Positions 26,801 to 35,296 of a stretch of 64,000 bases of DNA are shown here, piece after piece. Within the stretch, counting starts at the first letter, position 1. The number at the start of each line of letters is the position of its first letter. The translations under genes were made by a program, and so were the position numbers. The notes beneath the pieces are model-generated. The model made no database searches. It was not told the origin of the DNA and was given only the letters and a program-made list of their open reading frames with translations. Location of the stretch: NCBI GenBank assembly GCA_029263395.1, contig JAJCXO010000234.1:60326-124325 (forward strand), written 5' to 3'. Source of the stretch: Acidobacteriota bacterium. GTDB taxonomy: Bacteria; Acidobacteriota; Thermoanaerobaculia; Multivoradales; J023.

Positions 26801-29510
26801 TGCCCTCACTAGATGAACCACCACTCGGCACCATCGTGAGGTCAAAAGGCTGCGTGTTGACACTGAAGCGGTGGCGCCCCAAGCGAATGACCGACGCACC
26901 GTCTTCAAAGATGTCTTGACGGTCGCGCAGACCACGAGCCGCATCCTCACGGGCGCTCTTGAGTCGCGAGTCGAGCTCGTCCGCTTTGACACTGTCGGAC
27001 AAATCGCGCAGCTCCTGCGAAATGTCGCGTACTTTGGCGACCATCGCGTCACCGACGAAGTAGGCATTGAGCTCGTCGGTTGACGACAAGGCCGCCGCCC
27101 GTCGAGTCAATCCTGCGAGGATCCGTTGTGCCGCTTCCATCAACCGACCGACACGACGCTGACGCCCGTCGAGCAGGGTCTGCTTCTTGGAGCTGAGAGC
27201 CTCGTAAACCTCTTCCCGCTTGGTCGCCAACTCGACGACAAACTCGTCGAGATCACCGAAACGGCTCTCCAGGTTCTCGAGCTGCAACAACAACTTGGAC
27301 AGCTGCTCGTCGCACTTTTCCGGCGTATCGGCGATCGCCATGGCGCCACTCACGCTCTGGCTGAAGAGCTTGAATTGTGCCCCAAACTCGGCCACACTCT
27401 CGTGGGATCGGAGCTCTTTGCTGTGCGACGTGAGCAGGGCGCGGCCTCGGTTGAGTGCCCCCAGCACTTCCGAGATGCGCTCGAGAATTGCTGTCCGTAC
27501 CGTTGGGTCGTCGATCTCGAGGTTGCCGAGAATGTCGGTCAGCAGTTCGAGACCGTCACCGATACCGACGAGACCGGTTTCGATCTCCGCCGCGTCGGTG
27601 GTCTTCTCTACCGTCTCGATACGTTCGACCAGGCTGTCGATCTCGCGATGGTAGGGATCCAACGCCTCCTCGGTCTCAAGGAACGCCACTGTCTCACGAC
27701 TCAACTCGTCGAGCTCGCTGACCACCTGCTGCTCGAGCTCGTCGAGACGCTCACGATCGACGTAACGCAGCTCACGCAGACTGATCAGGTGGCCGCGATG
27801 CGAACGTAGCTGCGACAACCCGTCGACAAAATGGCTGGTGGTCGACTTGGCGACCGATCGGACCTGCAGGAAGAGCTCCTGAGATCTTGCCTCCGCTTCC
27901 ACCATCGCTTCACGGGCCTTCTGGCGGACTTGGCGGACCTTCTCGAATTCGTCGATGATGAGCTCGGCGGTGGAACGGATCTCCGTCAAGCTCGACGCTA
28001 GATCGCCCACCTCGTCATCCCCCAGCCAATAGTAGGCGTCGAGGGCACGGACGGTGCCGGCAATCAAGTCTTCGAAGCCCTGAGCACTGGCTTCCTGCGC
28101 TTCGATCGCCCGGCTGAGACTCAGTGCATCCGAGATCCCACGCACCAGGTCGGCATTACCGATCTTCTCGAGGGCGCTGTCACCAGTGGGGGCGCTGGCC
28201 GCGAACTCGTCACTGGTGAAGGGCGTCTGCCAAATCTGCATTGGATGGACGCGGGTCGGCTCTCCCGAACCACCCCGGAAGACCACCAACTTGCCATCTT
28301 CGAACAAGCTGAAGCCGTGGCAGTGGAGCGGGCTCTGCACCTGCTTGCGGATCATGTTGTAAGACAGCAGGATGGTTCGTCCTGCAACCCGTTCGTGAAA
28401 CACGTAGAGAACATCTTCGCCGTTGGGCGAGCGGATGACCCGCATGTATTCCATGTTGTCGACATCACCCTCAAAGGTCTTGGTTTCGCCGCTCTCCAAG
28501 TAATAACCACCAGGGAAGATCAATCCGTGGTCTTCCGGCAGCAGCAAACAGGCCTGGCCGATGGCGTCGATGCGATCGACCTTCTGGGTTCGGGTGTTGA
28601 AAATCAGATAACGCCAAGTGGTCTCGTTGTACGGCAACACCTTGAGCAGAATCAGCGGCCCCACCTTGGCGAAGTGGATTTCGGCGTCGTCCAGACTCTG
28701 ATCGGGCTCGTCGACCAACTCACGGTAGATGCCCAGGCCATCTTCGGTGTTGTCTTCGACCTTGACGGTCAGATCTCCGCCTACCGTCTCGACGAACACC
28801 TCATCGAGAATCGACACGTGGGGGTGGCGACCCAGGACAAAGTTCTCACGGGTTGTCACCGTCCATTCGAACTCGTGCGACGGCGGAAAGACGTGATCGC
28901 GTTCGCCGCGATTGTCGATGTAGGTGACCGCGCCGTCGGGATCGACACTCCAGCGAAACGCCTTGATATCGGTCACCGAACGCCCGGTTTGGAAGATCGC
29001 CAACAGCTTGCCGTCCAAGCGACGGAGCTGCAGCAGACGGGTCTCCTTGTAATACTTGTAGAGTTCCTGGAAGTCGCGCACGAAGGCTGGATCGGCGAGG
29101 AAGTTAGTCGACTCCTCTCCACCGATCGCCTCAAAGGCGAAGCCCGCATCGGTCTGACTGAAGCGGTGTAAGGTGAGCACATCTTCGACCCGCGTCTCGG
29201 TCTTCAGGCCGATGAAAACGTTATAACCGAACAGCAGGTACTTGCCGACCTCGCGGACATCCCGCGGCACACAGTTGTGAGCGGTGCGGATGCGTTCGTT
29301 GCCGAGCACCGTGGTCTCGGTTCCACCAAACAGCTCCAGCCGCTGGCCGTTGAGCTGATTGGCCTTAGTACGCAGGGCACTAGAGTGCTCCTGCAATCGA
29401 TCGCGGAGGATCTCGTAAGTTCCGCGATCGAGGGTGGTTTCTGTCGTCGTTTCGGGACCTGCCGTAGCGGCGCTTGCCGCTACAGCTTGTTTACCGGGCT
29501 CGGCGCTCAT
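23847..29510 (-). CDS. Giant AAA ATPase of the DNA repair ATPase (DUF3686-like) type
   Basis: The 1887-residue product has a beta-rich N-terminal part (about 60-430), long helical or coiled-coil segments (about 520-860), and an AAA module at about 1300-1500 with the Walker A core PPGYGKTT and Walker B LLYLDD. CMAGNPYTEAGEKFRIPDMLANRAD resembles sensor and arginine-finger regions. The C-terminal 190 residues contain two related segments, YLDKLHDNLSSLAT and YLDKLNETLSDLAT. The overall plan matches large ATPases annotated as DNA repair ATPases, whose biochemistry is not established. It begins 10 bp after the flotillin-like gene and is surely co-transcribed with it, pointing to a membrane-linked role. 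Confidence 0.7.
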   Translation of the reverse strand: MSAEPGKQAVAASAATAGPETTTETTLDRGTYEILRDRLQEHSSALRTKANQLNGQRLELFGGTETTVLGNERIRTAHNCVPRDVREVGKYLLFGYNVFIGLKTETRVEDVLTLHRFSQTDAGFAFEAIGGEESTNFLADPAFVRDFQELYKYYKETRLLQLRRLDGKLLAIFQTGRSVTDIKAFRWSVDPDGAVTYIDNRGERDHVFPPSHEFEWTVTTRENFVLGRHPHVSILDEVFVETVGGDLTVKVEDNTEDGLGIYRELVDEPDQSLDDAEIHFAKVGPLILLKVLPYNETTWRYLIFNTRTQKVDRIDAIGQACLLLPEDHGLIFPGGYYLESGETKTFEGDVDNMEYMRVIRSPNGEDVLYVFHERVAGRTILLSYNMIRKQVQSPLHCHGFSLFEDGKLVVFRGGSGEPTRVHPMQIWQTPFTSDEFAASAPTGDSALEKIGNADLVRGISDALSLSRAIEAQEASAQGFEDLIAGTVRALDAYYWLGDDEVGDLASSLTEIRSTAELIIDEFEKVRQVRQKAREAMVEAEARSQELFLQVRSVAKSTTSHFVDGLSQLRSHRGHLISLRELRYVDRERLDELEQQVVSELDELSRETVAFLETEEALDPYHREIDSLVERIETVEKTTDAAEIETGLVGIGDGLELLTDILGNLEIDDPTVRTAILERISEVLGALNRGRALLTSHSKELRSHESVAEFGAQFKLFSQSVSGAMAIADTPEKCDEQLSKLLLQLENLESRFGDLDEFVVELATKREEVYEALSSKKQTLLDGRQRRVGRLMEAAQRILAGLTRRAAALSSTDELNAYFVGDAMVAKVRDISQELRDLSDSVKADELDSRLKSAREDAARGLRDRQDIFEDGASVIRLGRHRFSVNTQPFDLTMVPSGGSSSEGSTAMAFHISGTDYYETVTDAEFEATREYWDQLLVSETEAVYRSEYLAASVLFDAEEEVGGLTLSALHEAAVSDGGLLASVRQYSAERYDEGYERGLHDHDAALILEKLLALYSTADLLRFAPRARAFAGLFWAFFTEPTSRLLWQRRALSFGRLRHAFAHSTAITRFQRELATAIHSFFDEQGLAIDEHEALRAGAYLFEELSKKPLIFVTSAEAERLRKTFLAHLESFETRRELDEDLQELENELPQRYRLARAWLSAFLDQADDEVRQLAPNLEEAVVLLLTDKRLDRSVSNALSTVEVEELLGQHPRIASRTMRLRLDEMLSRLSTFRQHRVPGYRKFQEIRHATLEQERRKLRLGEYNPKVMSAFVRNRLIDQVYLPLIGDNLAKQLGALGEDKRTDQMGLLLLISPPGYGKTTLMEYVANRLGLVFVKVNGPALGHSVTSVDPAEAPNATARQEVEKINFALEMGNNVLLYLDDIQHTHPELLQKFISMCDAQRRMEGVWGGETRTYDLRGKRFAVCMAGNPYTEAGEKFRIPDMLANRADTYNLGDILDGKEALFASSYIENTLTSNTVLAPLTTREPEDLFKLVKMASGEEATPDQLSHDYSAVEIEEILSVLRKLLRVQQVLLAVNQQYIYSASQDDAYRTEPRFQLQGSYRNMNKLAEKVVAVMNSDELEALIDDHYAGEAQTLTTGAEHNILKLAELRGTMTDVQRERWDEIKRGFARVQSMGGAEDDPTVRLLGQLGQVSDRLLDIGTTIQTASELARQPLQQEVTEQEVIEAEVVEAPETEEVLRTALQPYLDKLHDNLSSLATAAHREPVRDDTMPQMIGERLDVFLNRFESICQAALESVHANTAVPPVPSVPSAASSQSAAVDMAPYLDKLNETLSDLATSPRGTQVVQTLGSGVHDLLQQLAKIVGDNLMPLTKDLGRRLKASEGGADRAISQKLDHTLKSLDMLKDLVASLRKIDMSELAVRVNKEG

Positions 29511-29520
29511 GCTGCCGACC

Positions 29521-31515
29521 TCAACCGATCAGGTCGTCGAGCTGAACATCACCCAGGCCCAGACGCTCGGCAGCTTCCATCAGCTGCGTCAGCTTGGTTT
29601 GGCGCTCGCCGGACGACCCCGCCACAACCTTGCCCAGGATCGCCGCCAACGTCAGGTTCTGGATATCCCCGGACGACACCGACGGCCGCGTCAGCACGTC
29701 TTTGAGATCGGCGACAAAACTCTCCTTACCACCCAGGTAGTCCCCGAGCAGTTTCTGGCTGGTCTCGCTCTTGTCGACGAATCCGTCGATCGCCTTACCC
29801 ATGCCAACCGCGTTGACCAGACGATCGAAGAAGATCGAGTCGCCGCCGACGATGTCGATGTTGGCCTGTTTGAGACCCTCCGAGACCACCCCGGCTTGAG
29901 CTTCGGCGATCTGGCGTTGCGTATCGATACCGGCGAGTTCGATCTCTTTTTGCGCCTCGAGACGCAGACGATATTCCTCGTGCTCGCGACTGGCGTCGTC
30001 GAGCGCCTTCATCGACTCGGCTTTCTCGGCCAGACCGGCAGCTTCGCCGACCAATCGCTCGCGGATCGCTTCACCTTCGGCGAGACCGGTCAGACGCAGC
30101 ACCTGCGCGTCGGCAGCCCCCATTTTCTCGGTCGCCGCGGCATCAGCTTCCTTCACCCGTGCCTCCGCCATACCAAGCTTCTCGACCGCGTCGGCGTCAC
30201 GCTCTTTGACTTGAATCTCCGCCAAGCCACTAGCTGCTTCTTCAGCCTGCACACCTTCCGCCAAACGAATCTTGGATTTGGCAAGCTTGTCGGTGGCTTC
30301 GAGCTCAGCCTCGGCCAAGATCAGCCGCTCACGTGCCTTGTGTTTGGACGCTGTTTCCGCCGCTTCCGCCGCTTTGATGTCCTTGACCAACATCTCCTGG
30401 GCTTCAGCCTCGGCGGTGATGATTGTTGCTTCCTTGGTGCGTTGCGCTTCTTCGACCACCCGCAGGCGCTTGATTGCCTCTTCCTCTTGCGCCACGGTTT
30501 TGTCGACCGCAATCCGCTCACGGATCACGTTGGCAATCTCGCGTTTCTCGTGCTCAACTTCCTTGTCTTTGGAGATGCGCTGCAGCTCGGTCTCACGCTC
30601 ACGGCTGATGACCTCGATCAAACGGTCCTTCTCGACCCGCTCGTTCTCGACTGCTACCACCCGCTCACGGTTCTTCTGCGCAACTTCGACCTGGCGTTTG
30701 AGGTTCTCCTCCTGGACGGCGATATCCTCATCGGACTTGATGCGAGCCGTCTCGGCGCGAAGTTTCTCCTCCGCCTGCACTTTGAGTGTCTCAGCCTGCT
30801 CGCGCGCACGGACGGTCGCAATCTCACGTAGCTGTTTAGACTCAGCGTCAGCTTTCTGACGCTCGAGCTCGTAAATCGCCTCCGCCGCCTCGACGTCTTG
30901 TTTGGTGATCAGTTTCTTTTCATTATTCAGAAACTCGTTGGTCTTAACGTGCTCGATTGCGGTGAGATTGGTAATCTTTCGAATGCCCTGAGCGTCGAGA
31001 ATATTGTATTCGTCGAGCTCGGTGAGGGGCGTCTGCTCGAGATAGTCGATCGCACAATCTTCCAAAGAATATCCGTTCAAATCGGTACCGATCACTTCGA
31101 TGATGCGGTCGCGAAGATCCTCCCGCTGGGTGTAGAGATCAACAAAGTCGAGTTGTTTACCCGCGGTCTTCAGCGCCTCCGAAAACTTGGCGCTGAACAA
31201 ATGTTCCAACATTTTCTGATCAGAGGCTCGAGTACAGCCGACCGTCCCCGCAACCTTGGTGCAATCTTCCTCGGTCTTGTTGACTCGAACAAAAAAGGTA
31301 ATCTTGATGTCGGCCCGAATATTGTCACGACAGATCAAGCCATCAGAGCCGCTACGATCCACCTCGATCGTCTTGACGGTCATATCCATACGCTCAGCCT
31401 TATGGATAACCGGAATCACCAGGCCTCCGGTAAAACTCACCGTAAGCTTGCCAGTGATCACATTACTGACGATAAGGGCCGTACCTTGCTCAACCTTGAC
31501 GATGCCAAAAGCCAT
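29521..31515 (-). CDS. Flotillin-like SPFH (band 7) protein
   Basis: ATG 31515 has GAGGAG upstream; a TTG just before it is less likely. The SPFH domain covers about residues 1-190 (VKVEQGTALIVSN, then TVKTIEVDRSGSDGLICRD, DLNGYSLEDCAIDYLEQTPL). A long Glu/Ala/Lys-rich coiled coil follows (about 200-480) with many AEA and EKL heptads, and a C-terminal oligomerisation region ends near ILGKVVAGSSG. No N-terminal membrane span is seen, unlike E. coli YqiK, so it may bind the membrane peripherally like eukaryotic flotillin. It lies between a YqiJ-like gene and the giant ATPase gene. It probably forms a membrane scaffold for the ATPase. Confidence 0.85.
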   Translation of the reverse strand: MAFGIVKVEQGTALIVSNVITGKLTVSFTGGLVIPVIHKAERMDMTVKTIEVDRSGSDGLICRDNIRADIKITFFVRVNKTEEDCTKVAGTVGCTRASDQKMLEHLFSAKFSEALKTAGKQLDFVDLYTQREDLRDRIIEVIGTDLNGYSLEDCAIDYLEQTPLTELDEYNILDAQGIRKITNLTAIEHVKTNEFLNNEKKLITKQDVEAAEAIYELERQKADAESKQLREIATVRAREQAETLKVQAEEKLRAETARIKSDEDIAVQEENLKRQVEVAQKNRERVVAVENERVEKDRLIEVISRERETELQRISKDKEVEHEKREIANVIRERIAVDKTVAQEEEAIKRLRVVEEAQRTKEATIITAEAEAQEMLVKDIKAAEAAETASKHKARERLILAEAELEATDKLAKSKIRLAEGVQAEEAASGLAEIQVKERDADAVEKLGMAEARVKEADAAATEKMGAADAQVLRLTGLAEGEAIRERLVGEAAGLAEKAESMKALDDASREHEEYRLRLEAQKEIELAGIDTQRQIAEAQAGVVSEGLKQANIDIVGGDSIFFDRLVNAVGMGKAIDGFVDKSETSQKLLGDYLGGKESFVADLKDVLTRPSVSSGDIQNLTLAAILGKVVAGSSGERQTKLTQLMEAAERLGLGDVQLDDLIG

Positions 31516-31585
31516 CAATATCTCCTCATTCTAATCTCGAGTCGGCTCGTCAGCTGCTGCCACAGCTGAACCGATCAAGAAGAAA

Positions 31586-32293
31586 TCAATCGTCTTCCGC
31601 GCCACCGGCGACGGAAAGTTCTGCCAACTCGTCATCCACCGGGAGAACATAGAACACTTCGTACTTTGGGTCATATTCGAAAATCAGAGCCTTCGAGCCC
31701 CGAGTCAAATCATTGGTGTGCAGGCAACGAGCCTGGACCAGAATAGCCGAACCTTCGTCTCGGACTTCAGCTTGGCCAAACTTCTCGTCGACCCGCAATG
31801 TCGTCACAGTGCAGATCTTTTCCACCAGGTCGCGGCGACCCGTGACCGGTGCGAAGCGAAACAACTTGCGCAGCGGGCGCAACGCAACCGCGGTCACCCC
31901 CATCGCCAGCACGCTCGCTCCGGCCCCAACACCAACCAGGGCTACGGTACCGGTCGCCAGCGCCGGGAAGAAGCTCAAGCCGGCATAAGAGAATAGCCAC
32001 CCAAAGCCGGCCACCGCAGTGCCGATGATCGATAGTGGCACGCCAGCCAAGCCCAGACAGCCACCGTGCTCCCCGGCGCCTTCGCCTAGCCCTTCCGCGA
32101 GGCCCTCAGCCGCTCCCTCGATACCGCCCGCCGAGCCTTCGAACAGGCCTTCGATCATCTCGAAGAGCCCATCGAGAATTCCGAGATCGAGCAATCCAAA
32201 CATTACCGTTGCCCAATAGGCCGTGGCGAGGATCAGCAGCACACTGAAAATCGTCGTCGGCATAGTAAATGCCGCATCTAGGAATTCGCTCAT
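31586..32293 (-). CDS. YqiJ-like (DUF1449/OB-fold) inner membrane protein
   Basis: ATG 32293 has AGGAG upstream. The 235-residue protein has a membrane helix near residues 14-36, a Gly/Glu-rich amphipathic stretch (about 45-78: EGAAEGLAEGLGEGAG), then two or three helices (about 82-140). The C-terminal part (about 150-225) is a small beta-barrel with RDLVEKICTVTTLRVDEKFGQAEV, as in the OB domain of YqiJ and NfeD proteins. In E. coli, YqiJ is encoded beside flotillin YqiK, which supports this reading. It is the first gene of the operon. The role in membrane microdomains is inferred from the pairing. Confidence 0.65.
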   Translation of the reverse strand: MSEFLDAAFTMPTTIFSVLLILATAYWATVMFGLLDLGILDGLFEMIEGLFEGSAGGIEGAAEGLAEGLGEGAGEHGGCLGLAGVPLSIIGTAVAGFGWLFSYAGLSFFPALATGTVALVGVGAGASVLAMGVTAVALRPLRKLFRFAPVTGRRDLVEKICTVTTLRVDEKFGQAEVRDEGSAILVQARCLHTNDLTRGSKALIFEYDPKYEVFYVLPVDDELAELSVAGGAEDD

Positions 32294-32648
32294 CGCACTC
32301 CTGCCGTGGTGATCAACGTTCGAACCATGCAGCAGACTACGGCGCTGAGTATGCTGTTATTCACTGTGTATTGTCTCCAGATCCCGAGTCTTTCAGGTGC
32401 TCCTCAACCAGGAGAAACAGGCGTTCGATGCAAACCCCTCACTCCCCAGATTTGATGGGCGGACAAAAGCGGACAGAAGGGCGGACACAGGCCCGCCCCT
32501 ACGCGGTCTCGATCTGTTCGCAGGTAGACCGTAGGGGCCGGTCTTGTGCCGGCCCGGTCTCTTGCCGACCTGGTGCCGGCCCGGTTTTTGGCCGGTCTTG
32601 TGTCGGCCCGGCTTTGGCCGATCTCGTGCCGGCCCGGATTGTCTGCGC
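32294..32648. other. Gene-free stretch with inverted and tandem GC-rich repeats
   Basis: This 355-bp gap precedes the YqiJ-flotillin-ATPase operon and must hold its promoter, which I cannot place. Its left half is 32540-32640, with repeats of about 27 bp around GTGCCGGCCCGG. An inverted pair, GCCCCTACGCGGTCT near 32496 and AGACCGTAGGGGC near 32526, could form a hairpin. Confidence 0.6.
32494..32640. repeat. Inverted repeat followed by about four GC-rich tandem units
   Basis: A stem of roughly 13 bp (one bulge) is formed by GCCCCTACGCGGTCT and AGACCGTAGGGGC. It is followed by units of 24-27 bp, each with GCCGGTCTTGTGCCGGCCCG or close variants. Similar GTAGGGGC-type palindromes occur between genes in many high-GC genomes. 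Confidence 0.65.
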
Positions 32649-35132
32649 TCAATATCCCCAGGGTGGCCATAAGGCCTCGGTCCCGGTGATCTTGCCCAAG
32701 CCCTCGGAATACAACCGCGATGTCTCTACGAGCCCGGGCGAGATCAAATGCCGGCCCTCGCGGTCTTCCTTGAACAGATGCTTCCAAGTCTCTCGGGTAC
32801 CCAGGCGGATCTTACGTTGGCACACCGCACGCCCCAAGCGCGAGACCCGTAGCTCGAGCGCCAAGGCACCGCACGTGGTGAAATACATGCCGGATTGCAG
32901 ACTCGAAAGCCAAGCCTCGAGCTCTTCGCGGCTGTTCATCCCATGCACCTGATCCGCCAACCCAGGGCCAGCCTCGGTTGCGATGGTACCGATGGCCAGC
33001 GGACGCAGATCGACGAACCCGTTATTGGCGATCACCCAGTCACGGACCACCTCGAACGGCAGACCATATTGCTCCGCCTGGCCCTGCCAGATCCGATCTA
33101 AATCGCGCCGCTTGGCGATCGCGCAGTCTACCGGAGCGACGTAGGGCCCCATCAAGATCCGATCCTCACCGTCCTTCGAGCTGCGATAGAGAATTGGGAT
33201 ACCGAGCGACGTGATGATTTGGAGATGACGACTGATCCGTGTCGCCAACCGAGCCAGGAACCGCTCGCGCCCCGGTTGCCGGATTCCGTGCAGTCGCGGG
33301 TCGTAGCCCAACATCGCACCCGCCGACTCCATCGAGTCGATTTCGCACAGCTGGCCAAAAAGTGACGCGAGCTCGGTGCCATCGAGCCCCTCGAGGTCTT
33401 CGAAGCTTGGAATCCGGGTGTGGTCCCAGAAGAACTGGTCGAGATCCGCCAACCCATCGGTCAGGACGGCCTCCGAAATATTCATGAAGTTCTTGCCGAG
33501 CTCTCGTAGCCGCAGCACCAACAACAGCAGTCCGAGCTCGTGCATCCGCGCTTGATGGGTCGACGACCCCAGCGCCTGGTAAGCCTGGACGGCAAACGCA
33601 TCATGGTGGGCCCGAATCAGCTTGGGATAACTGTCGAGCAACTTCAAGGCAAAGTACGAGTTCTCGGTTTCGGTGTAATACGAAAATTTGTCGTGGAACC
33701 AATCGGCGCGGCGCTCGGGGCCAAACACAGCGTGGCGCACCAGCACCATCGCCAGTTCCTCAGGGATCGCCACCTTCATCACGTGGTAGAGCGCAACACA
33801 GTTACCGACCGAAAAAATACCGTTCTCACCCGAACGGATGGCAGCATCGACGATGAGTTCTTTACCTGCTCCAAGATCAATCGGAGCATCAGGCGACGGT
33901 TTGGCCACTGTGCCCATCATGTGATCGCCTCTAGAGACCGGTATCACCACCGAGTCCGCGACAGTATCTTCGGCTCCATCGATACGGTCGGCACCGTCGA
34001 AGTCGGTACCGTCGACACCCACTATCTGGTCAGCATTCCCTTCGGCTAGCTGCGCAGCTTCATCGGGTGCATCCTCGGGCGGAGGGCTCAACGTCAACGG
34101 AATACGAACATTGGGATAGTGCAGAATATAAGGGCTGTCGAGATCGCCGCTAGCAATCGGCGGTGAGTCCGCGGACTCAACCTGCTCGGCTAGAAGCCGG
34201 CGGACCGCTCGGTCGAGGGGTAGATGCTGCCGAAACTCGACACCGTCAATTCCGATAGCAGCGGCGGTTTCCAACACGTCGAAGCCGTGGTCGAGATACA
34301 GCTGGGTGAGCTCTTCGGCGAAGTACTTCTTGTCGACCAGCTTTTTACCCAACGCGCTGTGCGCAAAGCCGAGTCGAATCTCTGGCCTGCCGCCATCCAC
34401 CCGGTACATGCCGCCAACGGCGGTCGTGTGAGCGATCACCACATGCCGTGCGTGGCGTTGCTGAATCACCGCTAGACCACGAATGAACGTCCTGAGGTAA
34501 TCCTTTTTGATCCGCTGTTGGGCGGCGTGATCAAAACCGCCCGCAGTTAGCAACCGATCGATCGCACCCAGTGTGTACGTTGCGACGCTCGGCAACGGGA
34601 TCGCAACCAACACCGCATGCAGCAAGTCGCTGTCGAGCGTCTCGACAAACTTCAGGAATGGACACGGCTGATCCGCGAACTCAGCCAGCAGCGCCGTCTC
34701 CATGTCGATCCCAGCTCCGTCCGATCCACGGGACTCAGCCTGCCGACGAGCGACCCGGTCTTCCAAGTCATGCGGCACTTGCAGCTGTAGCAGATCAAAA
34801 TGCAGATTGATCCGACCGTCCAGCCGATAGTGGCGGCGTGGTTCGATCTTCTCGATTTCAATCTCGTCACCGAGGGCGAGATACAGTCGACTGGCGAAGT
34901 TGGAGATGTCCTTGTCGGCGATGCCAGTGGCGTAGATCTCGCCGCTGAGGGGCAGCTTGCGCAGATCCTTCGACATCAGGATCATCCGGCACAACTCCAA
35001 AACCGACGCTCCGCCGACCGCTCCCGTGCCGCCGAAGACCACAAATCGGATCGGCAACGCACTACCCCCTGGCAGCAGGCGATGTGCCAGCAAATGCTCG
35101 AGGGATTCGAATTCGTGGTAAAGCGTTCGCAT
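32649..35132 (-). CDS. Large protein with N-terminal Rossmann-like motif, unknown function
   Basis: This 827-residue protein has a nucleotide-binding loop GGTGAVGG at residues 34-41, right after a beta strand (IRFVVF), as in Rossmann dehydrogenases. The rest does not match any family I recognise. It includes a variable Asp-rich segment near 395-425 and conserved-looking blocks such as SVGNCVALYHVMKVAIPEE and GPYVAPVDCAIAKRRD. There is no signal peptide or membrane helix. It may act on a phosphorylated or nucleotide-linked substrate, but that is a guess. The gene lies 164 bp downstream of the N-formylglutamate amidohydrolase-like gene on the same strand. Confidence 0.6.
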   Translation of the reverse strand: MRTLYHEFESLEHLLAHRLLPGGSALPIRFVVFGGTGAVGGASVLELCRMILMSKDLRKLPLSGEIYATGIADKDISNFASRLYLALGDEIEIEKIEPRRHYRLDGRINLHFDLLQLQVPHDLEDRVARRQAESRGSDGAGIDMETALLAEFADQPCPFLKFVETLDSDLLHAVLVAIPLPSVATYTLGAIDRLLTAGGFDHAAQQRIKKDYLRTFIRGLAVIQQRHARHVVIAHTTAVGGMYRVDGGRPEIRLGFAHSALGKKLVDKKYFAEELTQLYLDHGFDVLETAAAIGIDGVEFRQHLPLDRAVRRLLAEQVESADSPPIASGDLDSPYILHYPNVRIPLTLSPPPEDAPDEAAQLAEGNADQIVGVDGTDFDGADRIDGAEDTVADSVVIPVSRGDHMMGTVAKPSPDAPIDLGAGKELIVDAAIRSGENGIFSVGNCVALYHVMKVAIPEELAMVLVRHAVFGPERRADWFHDKFSYYTETENSYFALKLLDSYPKLIRAHHDAFAVQAYQALGSSTHQARMHELGLLLLVLRLRELGKNFMNISEAVLTDGLADLDQFFWDHTRIPSFEDLEGLDGTELASLFGQLCEIDSMESAGAMLGYDPRLHGIRQPGRERFLARLATRISRHLQIITSLGIPILYRSSKDGEDRILMGPYVAPVDCAIAKRRDLDRIWQGQAEQYGLPFEVVRDWVIANNGFVDLRPLAIGTIATEAGPGLADQVHGMNSREELEAWLSSLQSGMYFTTCGALALELRVSRLGRAVCQRKIRLGTRETWKHLFKEDREGRHLISPGLVETSRLYSEGLGKITGTEALWPPWGY

Positions 35133-35195
35133 TCGCCAGCAGAATCAGTCGGAGTCGGACATCGCGGTTTCGCCTAGTCTACCCTGTCTCTGGCT

Positions 35196-35275
35196 GCCCC
35201 TGTCTCTGGCCGACCCTGCCCCTAGCCGACCCTGCAGCGCCGATCCTGCAGCGCCGATCCTGCAGCGAGCATCGA
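35196..35275. repeat. Short tandem repeats between two co-oriented genes
   Basis: About five units of 14-17 bp, each beginning CCTG (CCTGTCTCTGGCCGAC, CCTGCCCCTAGCCGAC, then CCTGCAGCGCCGAT repeated). The region separates the amidohydrolase-like gene from the 827-residue protein gene and shows no clear promoter. Confidence 0.6.
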
Positions 35276-35296
35276 TCACGTCAGTTGATAACCGCT

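Noticed and set aside
28245..29171. 308-residue + strand protein
   Set aside because: It lies wholly antisense to the giant ATPase gene and reads as its mirrored codon pattern.
29434..30831. 465-residue + strand protein
   Set aside because: It is antisense to the Glu/Lys-rich coiled coil of the flotillin-like gene, which naturally gives Leu/Phe-rich open frames on the other strand.
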